A DNA stretch of 39,642 nt from assembly GCA_027020665.1 (NCBI GenBank), contig JALUVJ010000110.1, positions 1 to 39,642 of the forward strand, written 5' to 3'. Origin of the DNA: Nitrospira sp. Lineage in GTDB: Bacteria > Nitrospirota > Nitrospiria > SBBL01 > JAADHI01. A program made the position numbers and the translations under genes. This document shows positions 16,440 to 25,131 of this stretch, piece after piece (the stretch's first letter is position 1; each line of letters begins with the position of its first letter). The notes under the pieces were generated by a model that was not told where the DNA came from, ran no database searches, and saw only the letters and a list, made by a program, of their open reading frames with translations.

Positions 16440-17102
16440 ATGCAAAAAATCACAATTCAAGGTGAATACAGAAAAAACGCAGGCAAAGGCACTGCGCGTC
16501 AACTCAGAATGCAAGGGAAAATCCCCGGCATTCTTTACAGTAAAGGGACGTCCACGCCGCTTGTGCTCAACCCCGGGGAAATTTGGAAGGTGCTTCACTC
16601 GGTTGCCGGCGAAAATACCCTCATTACCCTTGACGTGACGGGCGAAAAAACGGGACAGCATGTTGCGATTTTGCGTGATTACCAAAAAGATCCCGTCCGT
16701 GGCGATTTGTTGCATGCGGACTTGTTTGAACTCTCATTGACAGAGCCGGTTGACGTGAAAGTCGTTATCGAAATTACCGGGGAGACCCCCATCGGCGTGA
16801 AACAGGACGGTGGCGTTTTTCGGATGCACCTGCGTGAGCTTGAAGTGCGCGTCTTGCCCACAAAGATTCCGGATCATATTCAAATCGATGCATCGCAGTT
16901 GGGGCTCGGCGAAACCATCCACATCGGAGATCTTTCGCTTGACGAAGGCGTAGAGGCCCTCGGTCAAGCCAGCCAAGCCGTGGTCTCCGTTGTTTCCACG
17001 ATGTCGGATGAAAAATTAGAAGCCTTGCTCAGCACAAGCCCGGCGGAAGCGGAACCCGCACCTGCTGAGACGGAAGAAGAAGCGACGGCCGAAGAAAAAT
17101 AA
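16440..17102 (+). CDS. rplY: 50S ribosomal protein L25/general stress protein Ctc
   Basis: A long-form L25 (Ctc/TL5 type) of 220 residues that binds 5S rRNA. The N-terminal L25 domain (1-90) includes the RxxGKGTARQLRMQGKIPGILY segment with the 5S-contacting basic residues. The C-terminal beta domain (95-190) contains the typical VEVRVLPTKIPDHIQIDASQL pattern (here EVRVLPTKIPDHIQIDAS). An acidic, Ala/Pro/Glu-rich tail ends the protein. AAGGAG lies 6-8 bases before the ATG. The order prs-rplY-pth-ychF is a common conserved block. Confidence 0.96.
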   Translation: MQKITIQGEYRKNAGKGTARQLRMQGKIPGILYSKGTSTPLVLNPGEIWKVLHSVAGENTLITLDVTGEKTGQHVAILRDYQKDPVRGDLLHADLFELSLTEPVDVKVVIEITGETPIGVKQDGGVFRMHLRELEVRVLPTKIPDHIQIDASQLGLGETIHIGDLSLDEGVEALGQASQAVVSVVSTMSDEKLEALLSTSPAEAEPAPAETEEEATAEEK

Positions 17103-17134
17103 CCTTCCCGTTCCGTTTTGTCCGGAGAAGCCCT

Positions 17135-17707
17135 TTGAAGCTTGTTGTCGGTCTTGGCAACCCCGGTTCAGCCTACGCAGAAACAAAACATAATGTCGGT
17201 TTTTGGGTGCTTGATGCCTTTGCCCGTCAACATCAACTGACTTTTTCTCAGGACAAACGGCAGGCTCAGCTTTGTCGGGGCATTTACGAGGCCCCCGGCG
17301 GCGACGTCGATTTTTTGCTGGTGAAACCCCAGACCTTCATGAATCTTTCAGGCCGTGCCGTGGCCGCCCTGCTGCACGATTACAAAATCCCGCGGTCCGA
17401 ACTGATTCTTGTTTACGACGATGTGGATTTGGCTCCCGGTCGGCTCCGTATTAAAAAACAGGGCGGTGCAGGCGGCCACCGTGGTGTGGCTTCCGTTATC
17501 CAGCATCTTGCCTCGAAACAGTTCCTCCGAATTAAAATCGGGATTGGAAAAGACCTTCGAATGGAAACCGCCGATTATGTACTGTCTCATTTTCGCACGG
17601 AAGACAAAAAGAAAGTGCATGAAGCACTTGAAGAAAGCTTAAAGGCCCTGCCTTTACTTTTAGAGGGTAAAGTGCTTGAGGCGATGAACCGTTTTAACCC
17701 GGCATAA
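17135..17707 (+). CDS. pth: Peptidyl-tRNA hydrolase
   Basis: Pth releases tRNA from peptidyl-tRNAs that drop off ribosomes. The 190-residue enzyme begins MKLVVGLGNPGSAYAETKHNVGF with catalytic His19 and substrate-binding Asn9. The middle has KPQTFMNLSG and VYDDVDLAPG with the conserved aspartate. GGAGGHRGVASVIQHL follows the family signature closely. Translation starts at TTG (17135), preceded by CCGGAGAAG; no ATG or GTG gives the required N-terminus. It lies between rplY (32-base gap) and ychF (14-base gap). Confidence 0.96.
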   Translation: MKLVVGLGNPGSAYAETKHNVGFWVLDAFARQHQLTFSQDKRQAQLCRGIYEAPGGDVDFLLVKPQTFMNLSGRAVAALLHDYKIPRSELILVYDDVDLAPGRLRIKKQGGAGGHRGVASVIQHLASKQFLRIKIGIGKDLRMETADYVLSHFRTEDKKKVHEALEESLKALPLLLEGKVLEAMNRFNPA

Positions 17708-17721
17708 GGGGAAATGACAGC

Positions 17722-18816
17722 ATGGCAACACAGTGCGGCATCATCGGATTGCCCAATGTCGGAAAATCAACCCTCTTCAACGCATTGACCCGAGCCGAAG
17801 CAGAAACGGCGAACTACCCCTTCTGCACGGTCGATCCCAATATCGGCATCGTCACCGTGCCCGACGAACGCATGGATTTTCTCGCCTCGCACTACAAACC
17901 CAAAAAAACCAGTCCCAGTCACATGGAATTTGTGGATATTGCCGGACTGGTTGCAGGTGCAAGCAAGGGAGAGGGGCTCGGCAATCAATTTCTGGGGCAT
18001 ATTCGCGCCGTGGATGCTTTAGTCCATGTTGTGCGGTGTTTTAATGATCCTGAAATCGTGCATGTGAACGGGGAAATCAATCCGAAACAAGATGCCGAAC
18101 TTATCACGACCGAGCTGATTTTGAAAGACCTCGACACCGTTGAAAAACGCCTCTTTAAATCCGGGAAAAAAGCCCGGTCGGGCAATAAAGACGCCAAGAT
18201 TGAGCAGAATTTGTTACTGCGTCTAAAAGACAGCCTCTCCGACGGGCAATGTGCGCGCACGGTTTCCGTGAGCGAAAAAGAAGCCCCTTTGCTTGAAGAG
18301 TTGAGTTTGCTCACTCGAAAACCCATGCTCTATGTGGGCAATGTGCCGGAAGACGATATCGCAAAAGGAAACAGCCATTCCGAAAGCCTCACGGCATTGG
18401 CCCAAGCCGAAGCTGCGGAATGTCTTATCATCAGCGGGAAAATCGAGGCCGAAATCGCCACCCTGGATGCGGAGGAGGGCGCGATGTTTTTAGAAGAATT
18501 GGGCATGAAAGAGACGGGCCTGGCGCGGCTGATTCGGGCATCTTACAAATTGCTGGGCCTCATCACCTTTTTTACCGTGGGGGAAGATGAAGTCAAGGGC
18601 TGGACGATTAAAAAAAACACGTCTGCCGTTGAAGCCGCAGGCAAGATTCATTCGGATATTTCACGCGGCTTTATCCGTGCCGAAGTCTTCTCCTGTCAGG
18701 ATCTGCTTGAACAGGGTGATGCGCACACCGTCAAAGAAAAAGGCTTGCTACGTCTGGAAGGCAAAGACTACCGGGTTCAAGACGGGGATTGTATGTATTT
18801 TCGCTTCAACGTCTAA
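17722..18816 (+). CDS. ychF: Ribosome-binding ATPase YchF
   Basis: An Obg-family P-loop protein of 364 residues that prefers ATP over GTP and binds 50S/70S ribosomes. The P-loop is GLPNVGKST (8-16) and the switch motif is DIAGLVAGASKGEGLGNQFL (about 72-91). The specificity motif is N-V-P-E, the NxxE form that selects ATP. A helical domain is inserted in the middle (about 125-200). The C-terminal TGS domain ends FNV, with GDVI-equivalent FIRAEVFSCQDLLEQG. The ribosome site is AAGGGGAAATG. It is the last gene of the prs-rplY-pth-ychF block. Confidence 0.96.
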   Translation: MATQCGIIGLPNVGKSTLFNALTRAEAETANYPFCTVDPNIGIVTVPDERMDFLASHYKPKKTSPSHMEFVDIAGLVAGASKGEGLGNQFLGHIRAVDALVHVVRCFNDPEIVHVNGEINPKQDAELITTELILKDLDTVEKRLFKSGKKARSGNKDAKIEQNLLLRLKDSLSDGQCARTVSVSEKEAPLLEELSLLTRKPMLYVGNVPEDDIAKGNSHSESLTALAQAEAAECLIISGKIEAEIATLDAEEGAMFLEELGMKETGLARLIRASYKLLGLITFFTVGEDEVKGWTIKKNTSAVEAAGKIHSDISRGFIRAEVFSCQDLLEQGDAHTVKEKGLLRLEGKDYRVQDGDCMYFRFNV

Positions 18817-18863
18817 GCCTTCAGAGCCCTTTGCGCTGCTTCGGGTTTAATAAAATTCGGTTT

Positions 18864-18892
18864 TTGCGATTTTTTAGCGGCACTGTTACACT
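18864..18892 (+). promoter_or_regulatory. Promoter of lpdA-lipA
   Basis: TTGCGA (18864-18869), 17-base spacer, TACACT (18887-18892). It sits in the 180-base gap before lpdA. An inverted repeat ATTTCCGC (18937-18944)/GCGGAAAT (18954-18961) lies downstream in the leader and may be regulatory. Confidence 0.45.
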
Positions 18893-18996
18893 TTTTAAAA
18901 GTTTCCAAGGGTGTGCGGCTTCTCCCTTTTTTGCTCATTTCCGCTCAAAATATGCGGAAATCCGGCTGAAGGCTTTGAAATACGAAGGATTCAATC

Positions 18997-20397
18997 ATGC
19001 AAAAAAATTATGACCTCCTCATCCTCGGCGGCGGGCCGGGCGGCTATGTGAGTGCGATTCGGGCCGGGCAATTGGGTTTGAAAGTCGCCGTCATCGAAAA
19101 AGAGGCCATCGGCGGCACGTGTTTGCATCACGGCTGTATTCCCTCAAAGGCCGTTATTCGCAGTGCGGAAATTCTTTCACTCATTCAAAGTGCGGAAAGC
19201 TTTGGCATCACCGTGAATACGGTTTCTGCGGACTTCGGCGTAGCGGTTGATCGCAGTCAGAAAGTGCTGCAAAAGCTTTACCGGGGTGTGCTGCACCTCA
19301 TGAAAAAACATCAGGTCGATATTTTTGAGGGCTTCGGCAAACTCGTCGGCCCCGGCCAAATTGCGTTTGAGAGCGCTGAAGGCGTGCAAATCATTCAGGG
19401 GAAAAATATTCTCATTGCGACGGGAAGCCGCGTGAAAAGCCTTCCTCGTCTTCCCATTGATGGTACACGCATTATGACGAGCGATGAGGCCCTGCTCCGG
19501 CGCAAATTACCCCGGTCGGTGCTTATTGTGGGGGGCGGGGCAATCGGTGTGGAGTTTGCCTATATTTATTCGGTGTATGGCGTACAGGTCACGATTGTGG
19601 AAATGATGCCTGCTTTGCTGCCGACGGAAGACCATGAGGTTTCGACCCTGCTCGCCCGCAGTTTTAAAAAACGAAAGATCGCTGTTAAGACAGGCTTAGG
19701 TGTGGGGGCGATTGCGGACAACGCCGGACTTTTTTGCATTTCTCTTGAAGGTGAAGCCGGTCCGTCAGAGGCGGTTCAGGCCGAAGCCATTTTAGTGGCT
19801 GTGGGCCGGGTGCCGAATGCAGATAAAATCGGACTGTCGTCGGTCGGCATTTTGCCGGAAGCCGGCAGCGGCCTGATTCCGGTTGATGAAAACATGAAAA
19901 CAAGTTGTGAGGGGATTTTTGCGATTGGGGATGTCAGCACACGTCCGGCGCTGGCGCACGGCGCGATGGCGCAAGGGGTTTTTGTGGCCGAAAGGCTCGC
20001 AGGGCGGAAGCCTGTGTCGATCGCTTTAGATTCCGTACCCAGCGCGGTTTATTGTCACCCGCAAGTCGCCTCAGTCGGATTGACGGAAACCGCCGCCCGC
20101 GCGGCGGGGCTTGCGATCAGAGTCGCCAAGTTTCCTTTAAGTGCGAACGGCAGAGCCATTGCGCTCGGAGAAACCGAAGGTTTTGTTAAAGTGATTGCCG
20201 ATGAAAAACACGGCGAAATCTTAGGGGCTCACCTGATCGGGACGGAGGCTACGGAGCTGATTGGTGAATTTGTTTTGGCCAAAACATTGGAAGCGACGGC
20301 CTCCGAGTTGAATCAGGCCATCCATCCGCACCCGACGCTTTCCGAAGCGGTGATGGAAGCGGGGGGTGCGATTTTTGATGAGGCCATCCACTTTTGA
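18997..20397 (+). CDS. lpdA: Dihydrolipoyl dehydrogenase
   Basis: E3 component of 2-oxoacid dehydrogenases and of the glycine cleavage system: it reoxidises dihydrolipoamide with NAD+. The 466-residue flavoprotein has the FAD motif GGGPGGY (11-17), the redox disulfide Cys42-x4-Cys47 in GGTCLHHGCIPSKA, the NAD-binding VGGGAIGVEFA (about 178-188), the second FAD motif FAIGDVS (about 309-315) and the active-site HPHPTLSE near the C-terminus. The start ATG is 104 bases after a predicted promoter. Its TGA overlaps the TTG start of lipA, so the two lipoyl genes form a coupled pair. Confidence 0.95.
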   Translation: MQKNYDLLILGGGPGGYVSAIRAGQLGLKVAVIEKEAIGGTCLHHGCIPSKAVIRSAEILSLIQSAESFGITVNTVSADFGVAVDRSQKVLQKLYRGVLHLMKKHQVDIFEGFGKLVGPGQIAFESAEGVQIIQGKNILIATGSRVKSLPRLPIDGTRIMTSDEALLRRKLPRSVLIVGGGAIGVEFAYIYSVYGVQVTIVEMMPALLPTEDHEVSTLLARSFKKRKIAVKTGLGVGAIADNAGLFCISLEGEAGPSEAVQAEAILVAVGRVPNADKIGLSSVGILPEAGSGLIPVDENMKTSCEGIFAIGDVSTRPALAHGAMAQGVFVAERLAGRKPVSIALDSVPSAVYCHPQVASVGLTETAARAAGLAIRVAKFPLSANGRAIALGETEGFVKVIADEKHGEILGAHLIGTEATELIGEFVLAKTLEATASELNQAIHPHPTLSEAVMEAGGAIFDEAIHF

Positions 20398-21335
20398 AAT
20401 GTGAAAAAGCCCCAAAGCGCAATTTCAAAACCCCGGTAAAACGCCGCACGACGCGGCTTCCGCCCTGGTTTAAAATGAGGCCCCAGACGGGAAAGAACTA
20501 TTTTAAGGTTCGTAATCTTGTCAAAAATCTCGATTTAAACACCGTCTGTGAAGAGGCACAGTGCCCCAATATTTGGGAATGTTGGAATGCGGGCACGGCG
20601 ACCTTTATGATTTTAGGGGAAGTCTGTACCCGCAGTTGCGGGTTTTGCAATGTGAACTTTGGACAACCGCGCGCACTCGACCCGGCCGAACCTGCACATG
20701 TGGCCGAAGCGGTTGCACAATTAGGACTAAAACATGTCGTGATTACCTCCGTAAACCGGGACGAGTTGAAAAACGGCGGGGCGGAGCACTTTGCGGAAAC
20801 GATTCGGAAGATCCGGCAAAAAACGGATTGCAAGATCGAAGTGCTCATCCCGGATTTTCAAGGCAAAGCAGTGGCGCTTGAAATTGTGCTTGCGGAACGC
20901 CCGGATGTGCTTGCGCACAATATTGAAACCGTGCCCCGTTTACAGGTCCTGGTGCGTCCACAAGCGCGTTACGTGCGCTCCCTTGAGGTCTTAAGTCGTG
21001 CAAAGGCCTTTGGCCTGCAAACAAAAACAGGGCTGATGCTGGGTTTGGGGGAATCGATCCGGGAAGTCGAGGTCGTGATGCGGGATCTTGTGGAAATCGG
21101 CTGTGATATTTTTACTTTGGGGCAATACTTACAGCCTACGGCCAAACATCTGCCGATTGCTCGCTTTGTCGCGCCGGAGGAATTTTTAGTTTTGAAAAGA
21201 TTGGGAGAAAAAATGGGCCTGTCACACCTGGAATCAGGCCCGTTGGTTCGAAGTTCTTATCACGCGGCAAGCCAAGTCAGGCGGATGCCTCTTATGCATG
21301 AAGATCCGCTTGCGGTTTTAAAAAAGGAGGGTTGA
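20394..21335 (+). CDS. lipA: Lipoyl synthase
   Basis: Radical-SAM enzyme that inserts two sulfurs into protein-bound octanoyl groups to make lipoyl. The 313-residue protein has the auxiliary-cluster cysteines 52, 57 and 63 (CEEAQC...WEC), the SAM-cluster CTRSCGFC (Cys78, 82, 85) and the C-terminal RSSYHA whose serine ligates the auxiliary cluster. The conserved N-terminal RLPPWFK requires a start upstream of the ATG at 20475; the only fitting codon is TTG at 20394, overlapping the lpdA stop (TTGA). GAGG about 10 bases upstream may serve as ribosome site. No lipB is in the window. Confidence 0.95.
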   Translation: MKCEKAPKRNFKTPVKRRTTRLPPWFKMRPQTGKNYFKVRNLVKNLDLNTVCEEAQCPNIWECWNAGTATFMILGEVCTRSCGFCNVNFGQPRALDPAEPAHVAEAVAQLGLKHVVITSVNRDELKNGGAEHFAETIRKIRQKTDCKIEVLIPDFQGKAVALEIVLAERPDVLAHNIETVPRLQVLVRPQARYVRSLEVLSRAKAFGLQTKTGLMLGLGESIREVEVVMRDLVEIGCDIFTLGQYLQPTAKHLPIARFVAPEEFLVLKRLGEKMGLSHLESGPLVRSSYHAASQVRRMPLMHEDPLAVLKKEG

Positions 21336-21429
21336 GGCGGTTCCGATTAAAGCGGTTTTGATCGCGTCGGTTCGCCAGTATAGAGCATTTTGAAAACAAT
21401 GCGTATGTCACTTTATGCGTGACACGATA

Positions 21430-21948
21430 CTAAATTTTTTTACTCGACTTGATTTCGATCCAGAGAAGATTGGTTACGGTCAGCCCGACCCAGGTTTCAT
21501 CTCCTTTCGGTTTTTCTTTGTTGCGGTAACTCAGGCGCAAGGCATAACGGCCGCTTTTCATCGGGCCATCGACCATTGTGGTCAGATCGTCAAAACGTTT
21601 TCCAAATTCCTCATTGACTTCCAGTCGGACAAAATCATCGGGGCTTAAGCGGATTGGGGGAATTTTTTTCATGGAGAGATTTCCGCCCAGGTTTTCGTAA
21701 AAAACGTCCCAGTCCAAATCAAGCAGGGGATTGAGCCGCTTGTTGATAATCAGCGGAACGGTCGTATGGTTTGTCAGCGAAATCGTGATGTAAATCGGCT
21801 CCCCGATTTCGTATTGTTTTTTGTCGGATGTAATAAATGCCACAAGGTGCCCCGTGCGACCGTATTCATCGGCCAAGGTTTGACGGGCCTGGAAAGGAAG
21901 CAAGGAAAAAGCACCGATCCAAAACCAGATGATGATGCGATGTATCAC
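21430..21948 (-). CDS. Secreted beta-sandwich protein of unknown function
   Basis: The frame is open to 22242, but a strong AAGGAGG lies 8 bases before a GTG at 21948, which gives a 172-residue protein beginning with a typical signal peptide (IHRIIIWFWIGAFSLLPF, cleavage near TLA-DEY). The mature part (VAFITSDKKQYEIGEPIYITISLTN style, then PLLDLDWDVF, RLSPDDFVRLEVNEEFG and SGRYALRLSYR) reads like an Ig-like beta-sandwich of the kind seen in BsuPI-type inhibitors. That similarity is by pattern only. The gene is divergent from the YfgM-like TPR gene and converges on lipA. Confidence 0.7.
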   Translation of the reverse strand: MIHRIIIWFWIGAFSLLPFQARQTLADEYGRTGHLVAFITSDKKQYEIGEPIYITISLTNHTTVPLIINKRLNPLLDLDWDVFYENLGGNLSMKKIPPIRLSPDDFVRLEVNEEFGKRFDDLTTMVDGPMKSGRYALRLSYRNKEKPKGDETWVGLTVTNLLWIEIKSSKKI

Positions 21949-22095
21949 CGGAATATCCTCCTTGTCGATATCTTTTATTATGACGGGAGAGCGTTTAATG
22001 GTCAAGATTGATGTGAATAAAAAACGGTTTCTGAAAAAGCGGACTTTGGTTGATGGTGCATCACCAAAACAGGAGCGGGGGATGCCGCGGCATCC

Positions 22096-22125
22096 TTGAC
22101 AATTGATTTGATAATCCAATAGGAT
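22096..22125 (+). promoter_or_regulatory. Promoter of the TPR protein gene
   Basis: Consensus TTGACA (22096-22101), 18-base spacer, TAGGAT (22120-22125). It implies a leader of about 110 bases before the ATG at 22241. Confidence 0.45.
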
Positions 22126-22240
22126 ATGTCGTTTTATATCGAGAATCAATGCATCGGCGTACTCAGGATTGCACGGTGATTTTGAGAACGCCTTCTTCCG
22201 TAATCGCGGAATTTTAAAAGATAAAGGATAGGTTTGTCTC

Positions 22241-23119
22241 ATGCCGTATAAGATTCGCCCTCAAAAACAAAAGGAAACGGTTCCCGTTCAAATTGTGAGC
22301 CGAAGTGAAGCCCTGATTGAAACCTTGATGGAAAAACCGCAGTTGATTTGGGGGGGGATCGCGCTCCTTGTTGTGATGGGTGTGCTGACTTTTTTCATGC
22401 AATCGATGCGTCAAAATGCGGAGGAAGCCGCTTGGACGATCGAAGCCGAAGCTTCAAAACTGCTTCATGAGCCGCCCCCCCTGCCTAAACCGATTGAAGA
22501 GGGGCAGGAAGATGAGGTGCCGCTTGAAATCATGGATGAAACGGCACGCACCGAGAAGGCCATCGAACGCTATGCGGAAATTCTGGAAAAATACCCTGAG
22601 ACGGATGCGGCCAGGATTGCGCTTTTTGAAAGCGCGAATGCTTATGCCAAGTTGCAAAAAGATGATCAGGCGGCCGAACGGTACACGACATTTATTGAGA
22701 AATACCCGGATAGTTCGAAACTGGTGGTTTTATCCCATCTTAGGTTGGCCTATCTTGATCAGAAAAAAGGAAACGATGCTGCAGCGATTGATCGTTTTAG
22801 AATGATCTATGAAATGCCGAATTCCGATAACAAGGATCAAGCGGGTTTTGAATTGGCCCGTGCGCTTGAGCTGAATGGAAAGGCCGATGAAGCGAAGGCG
22901 CTCTATCAAAAACTTTCGGAAGACTATGCCGAAACCCCCTGGGGCACGGAAGCAAAAGCACGTTTTGTTTTGTTGGCCCCGCCTGCCGAATCTTCTGAAG
23001 CAGAAAGCCCCGTAACAGAAACACCACAGCCTGCTTCTGATGTTTCCGATAAAGAAGAAAAACCGGAGCCCGCTGCTGAAAAAGCGGCCCCTGATGAGAA
23101 TATGAACGCTACGGAATAA
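22241..23119 (+). CDS. YfgM-like membrane-anchored TPR protein
   Basis: A 292-residue protein with one transmembrane helix at about residues 36-54 (LIWGGIALLVVMGVLTFFM), a short cytosolic N-terminus, and a periplasmic tetratricopeptide domain (about 95-250) built from units such as AIERYAEILEKYPETDAARIALFESANAY and AERYTTFIEKYPDSSKLVVLSHLRLAYL. The tail is acidic and Pro/Glu-rich. This layout matches YfgM, the ancillary SecYEG translocon subunit, and related tol-pal-type TPR proteins. No partner gene (bamB, der) is adjacent. Its last 11 bases overlap the 3' end of the convergent lytic transglycosylase. Confidence 0.7.
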   Translation: MPYKIRPQKQKETVPVQIVSRSEALIETLMEKPQLIWGGIALLVVMGVLTFFMQSMRQNAEEAAWTIEAEASKLLHEPPPLPKPIEEGQEDEVPLEIMDETARTEKAIERYAEILEKYPETDAARIALFESANAYAKLQKDDQAAERYTTFIEKYPDSSKLVVLSHLRLAYLDQKKGNDAAAIDRFRMIYEMPNSDNKDQAGFELARALELNGKADEAKALYQKLSEDYAETPWGTEAKARFVLLAPPAESSEAESPVTETPQPASDVSDKEEKPEPAAEKAAPDENMNATE

Positions 23120-24893
23120 TCAGGGTGTGTCCCGCGCGGATGATGCTTCTTTTGTGAAGGTTGTTTGCTCTGAGCAGATCGTTTATCCGGACGGCATATT
23201 TTTGCGCGATGGTGCTGATGGATTCTCCGGAACGAATCTGATGGCTTTTTCGGTGGTTTTTCTGAGCACTGGGGGAGGGTTGTTTTTCGCCTTCGGAGAG
23301 ATGTCCCGGAATGATTAAGGTTTTCCCTGCGCGGATGACACTTCTTTTGTGAAGGTTGTTTGCTTCCAAAAGTCGGCGCATGGATACCTTGTATTTTGAG
23401 GCGATAGTGCTGATTGTCTCTCCCCGGCGGATGCGGTGTTTCCCGCCCAGTTGCTCGGGACTCTCATTAATGATGATTTTCTGGCCGACGCGAATAATGC
23501 TGTGATTGCTCAGGCCGTTGCTTTCGAGCAGAACCGGGACGCTTACGCCGTATTGCTGAGAGATCGAAGAGATGGTCTCGCCTTTGCGTACCCGGTGTTT
23601 GAAGGAGCGTCCGATAAAAATCTGTTCTTGTTTATCGGGGGAATACGCCGCAAGAAAAGCCTCTTTTTTTCCGGCGGGCAGCTTAATTTTATAGCCGGGG
23701 GCTCTGGGCGGCGTCACGTTCCGTTTGAGCTCCGGGTTGTATCGCCTTAATTCCTTGACCGTGATTCCCGCATAGCGGGCAATGGCGCTGAGATAGGTTG
23801 CATTTTTGATTTCAACTTCGTCGTACGCCAGCGGGCTTTCATATTCGACGGAAAAGCCGTAACGTTCGGGGTCTTTGGCGATGATGGTTGCGGCCATGAA
23901 TTTGGGGACGTAGTTTCGGGTTTCGGGGCGCAAGTGCCGGGATTCCCGCAAGGTCCAGAAATCACGGGTTCTGACCCGGACGATGGTCCGGTAAACGCGC
24001 CCTTCTCCGGCATTGTAGCCCGCCAGTGCGAGGGGCCACGAGCCGAACATATCATAGAGTTCGGTCAGATATTTTACAGCGGCCTGCGTGGCCTTGACGG
24101 GGTCACGCCGCTCATCAATCCAGCGGTCGATGCGAAGGCCGTAGCGTTTACCCGTCCCTTTCATGAATTGCCAAATACCCGAGGCTTTTGAACGCGAAAG
24201 GGCTTTCGGGTTGAAGCCGCTTTCGATTAAAGCCAGGTAGAGCAAATCTTCAGGGAGGTTGTTTTCCCGAAGTGCGGTTTGAATCATTTCGGCGTAGCCG
24301 CCGGAACGGGCCAGCCAGGTTTCAAAGTTCGGCCGAAGTCGGTTTTGAAAAAGAGAGATATATTTTTTAACGTGGATATTATCAGGCGCGACGGGCATAT
24401 CATAGGTGATCGTGCGTTCCGAATGTTCTTGTCCCGCCTGCCGTTTTTTCACATTTTCATTCACTTCTTCAATGAGGGTTGAGAGTGCTTCAACGGAAAC
24501 CCCTTCCTGCGGCAGTGTATTTTCGATGTCGGTAGGGGTCGGAACGGTTTCCTCTTCCGTATGGGCAGGTAAGTCTTCATCTTCAGAGAGGACTGCTTCG
24601 AGTGCCGAGGCGGGTACGGCTTCAGAGGCAATATCAAGAGGCACCTCAATTTGAACCTTGTTTTCTTCCGACTGTAGCGATATGGTTTCGGATTCAGCGG
24701 ATTCCGGAACCGTTTCTTGAATGATGTCCTGCTTTTTGTCTTGTTTCCTTGTTTCTTCCAAGGGGTGTTGCGGATCTTCGAAGCCCCAAATCGAGAGAGA
24801 TGCATTGGCCGGGGTGAGTGTGGTGAAGACAGTGGCAATCGCCAAAAAAAGGACATAGGAGAAAAAACGGTGACCGGACATTTTTAGACCCAT
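23109..24893 (-). CDS. MltD-like membrane-bound lytic transglycosylase with three LysM domains
   Basis: A 594-residue peptidoglycan lyase. A signal peptide (about 1-32, ending ANA-SLS) is followed by an acidic low-complexity linker (40-160), then a GH23 SLT domain (about 195-330) with catalytic Glu224 in ALIESGFNP, the SGIWQFM motif and LAGYNAGEGRV. Three LysM repeats that bind peptidoglycan end the protein (about 431-475, 485-529, 550-594). The signal peptide has no obvious lipobox, unlike E. coli MltD. The start is the ATG at 24893; a second ATG at 24881 is possible. A strong promoter and a hairpin lie just upstream. The 3' end overlaps the convergent TPR gene by 11 bases. Confidence 0.93.
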   Translation of the reverse strand: MGLKMSGHRFFSYVLFLAIATVFTTLTPANASLSIWGFEDPQHPLEETRKQDKKQDIIQETVPESAESETISLQSEENKVQIEVPLDIASEAVPASALEAVLSEDEDLPAHTEEETVPTPTDIENTLPQEGVSVEALSTLIEEVNENVKKRQAGQEHSERTITYDMPVAPDNIHVKKYISLFQNRLRPNFETWLARSGGYAEMIQTALRENNLPEDLLYLALIESGFNPKALSRSKASGIWQFMKGTGKRYGLRIDRWIDERRDPVKATQAAVKYLTELYDMFGSWPLALAGYNAGEGRVYRTIVRVRTRDFWTLRESRHLRPETRNYVPKFMAATIIAKDPERYGFSVEYESPLAYDEVEIKNATYLSAIARYAGITVKELRRYNPELKRNVTPPRAPGYKIKLPAGKKEAFLAAYSPDKQEQIFIGRSFKHRVRKGETISSISQQYGVSVPVLLESNGLSNHSIIRVGQKIIINESPEQLGGKHRIRRGETISTIASKYKVSMRRLLEANNLHKRSVIRAGKTLIIPGHLSEGEKQPSPSAQKNHRKSHQIRSGESISTIAQKYAVRINDLLRANNLHKRSIIRAGHTLIIP

Positions 24894-24919
24894 TTCTTTA
24901 ATTTAAAGGAGATAAGATC

Positions 24920-24945
24920 AGAGGCTTCGCACAAGCGAAACCTCT
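24920..24945 (-). promoter_or_regulatory. 5' leader hairpin of the lytic transglycosylase mRNA
   Basis: AGAGG and TTCGC pair with GCGAA and CCTCT around the loop ACAA, with a single C-A mismatch. Given the promoter at 24955-24982, the transcript would begin almost at this hairpin, which could protect its 5' end from decay. Confidence 0.45.
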
Positions 24946-24954
24946 ACAACCATA

Positions 24955-24982
24955 ATCATAGCTAATTCCGCAGTGTTGTCAA
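24955..24982 (-). promoter_or_regulatory. Strong sigma-70-like promoter of the lytic transglycosylase
   Basis: On the minus strand consensus TTGACA (24977-24982) is followed after 16 bases by TATGAT (24955-24960). Transcription would start near 24948, leaving a leader of about 55 bases. Confidence 0.6.
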
Positions 24983-25095
24983 CAGAAAATAAAGTTTCTT
25001 CGCATGCGCTGCGTTCTTTTTGAGGTCAAACTTTATGCGGGTTTTTAAGGTCTGAAGTCAGGGTTTACAGTGCTTTTGAGAAAGATTCCGTCCGC

Positions 25096-25124
25096 TTGCA
25101 ATTTGAATATGGATTCTGTATATC
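25096..25124 (+). promoter_or_regulatory. Promoter of the PhoD-family gene
   Basis: TTGCAA (25096-25101), 17-base spacer, TATATC (25119-25124). The start point would be about 25131, leaving a leader of about 177 bases. Confidence 0.45.
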
Positions 25125-25131
25125 TTCGTCA

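Noticed and set aside
22199-22216. Third copy of the 57-bp repeat at TAATCGCGGAATTTT
   Set aside because: Only the ATCGCGGAATTT stretch matches; the rest of the unit is absent, so it is probably coincidental.
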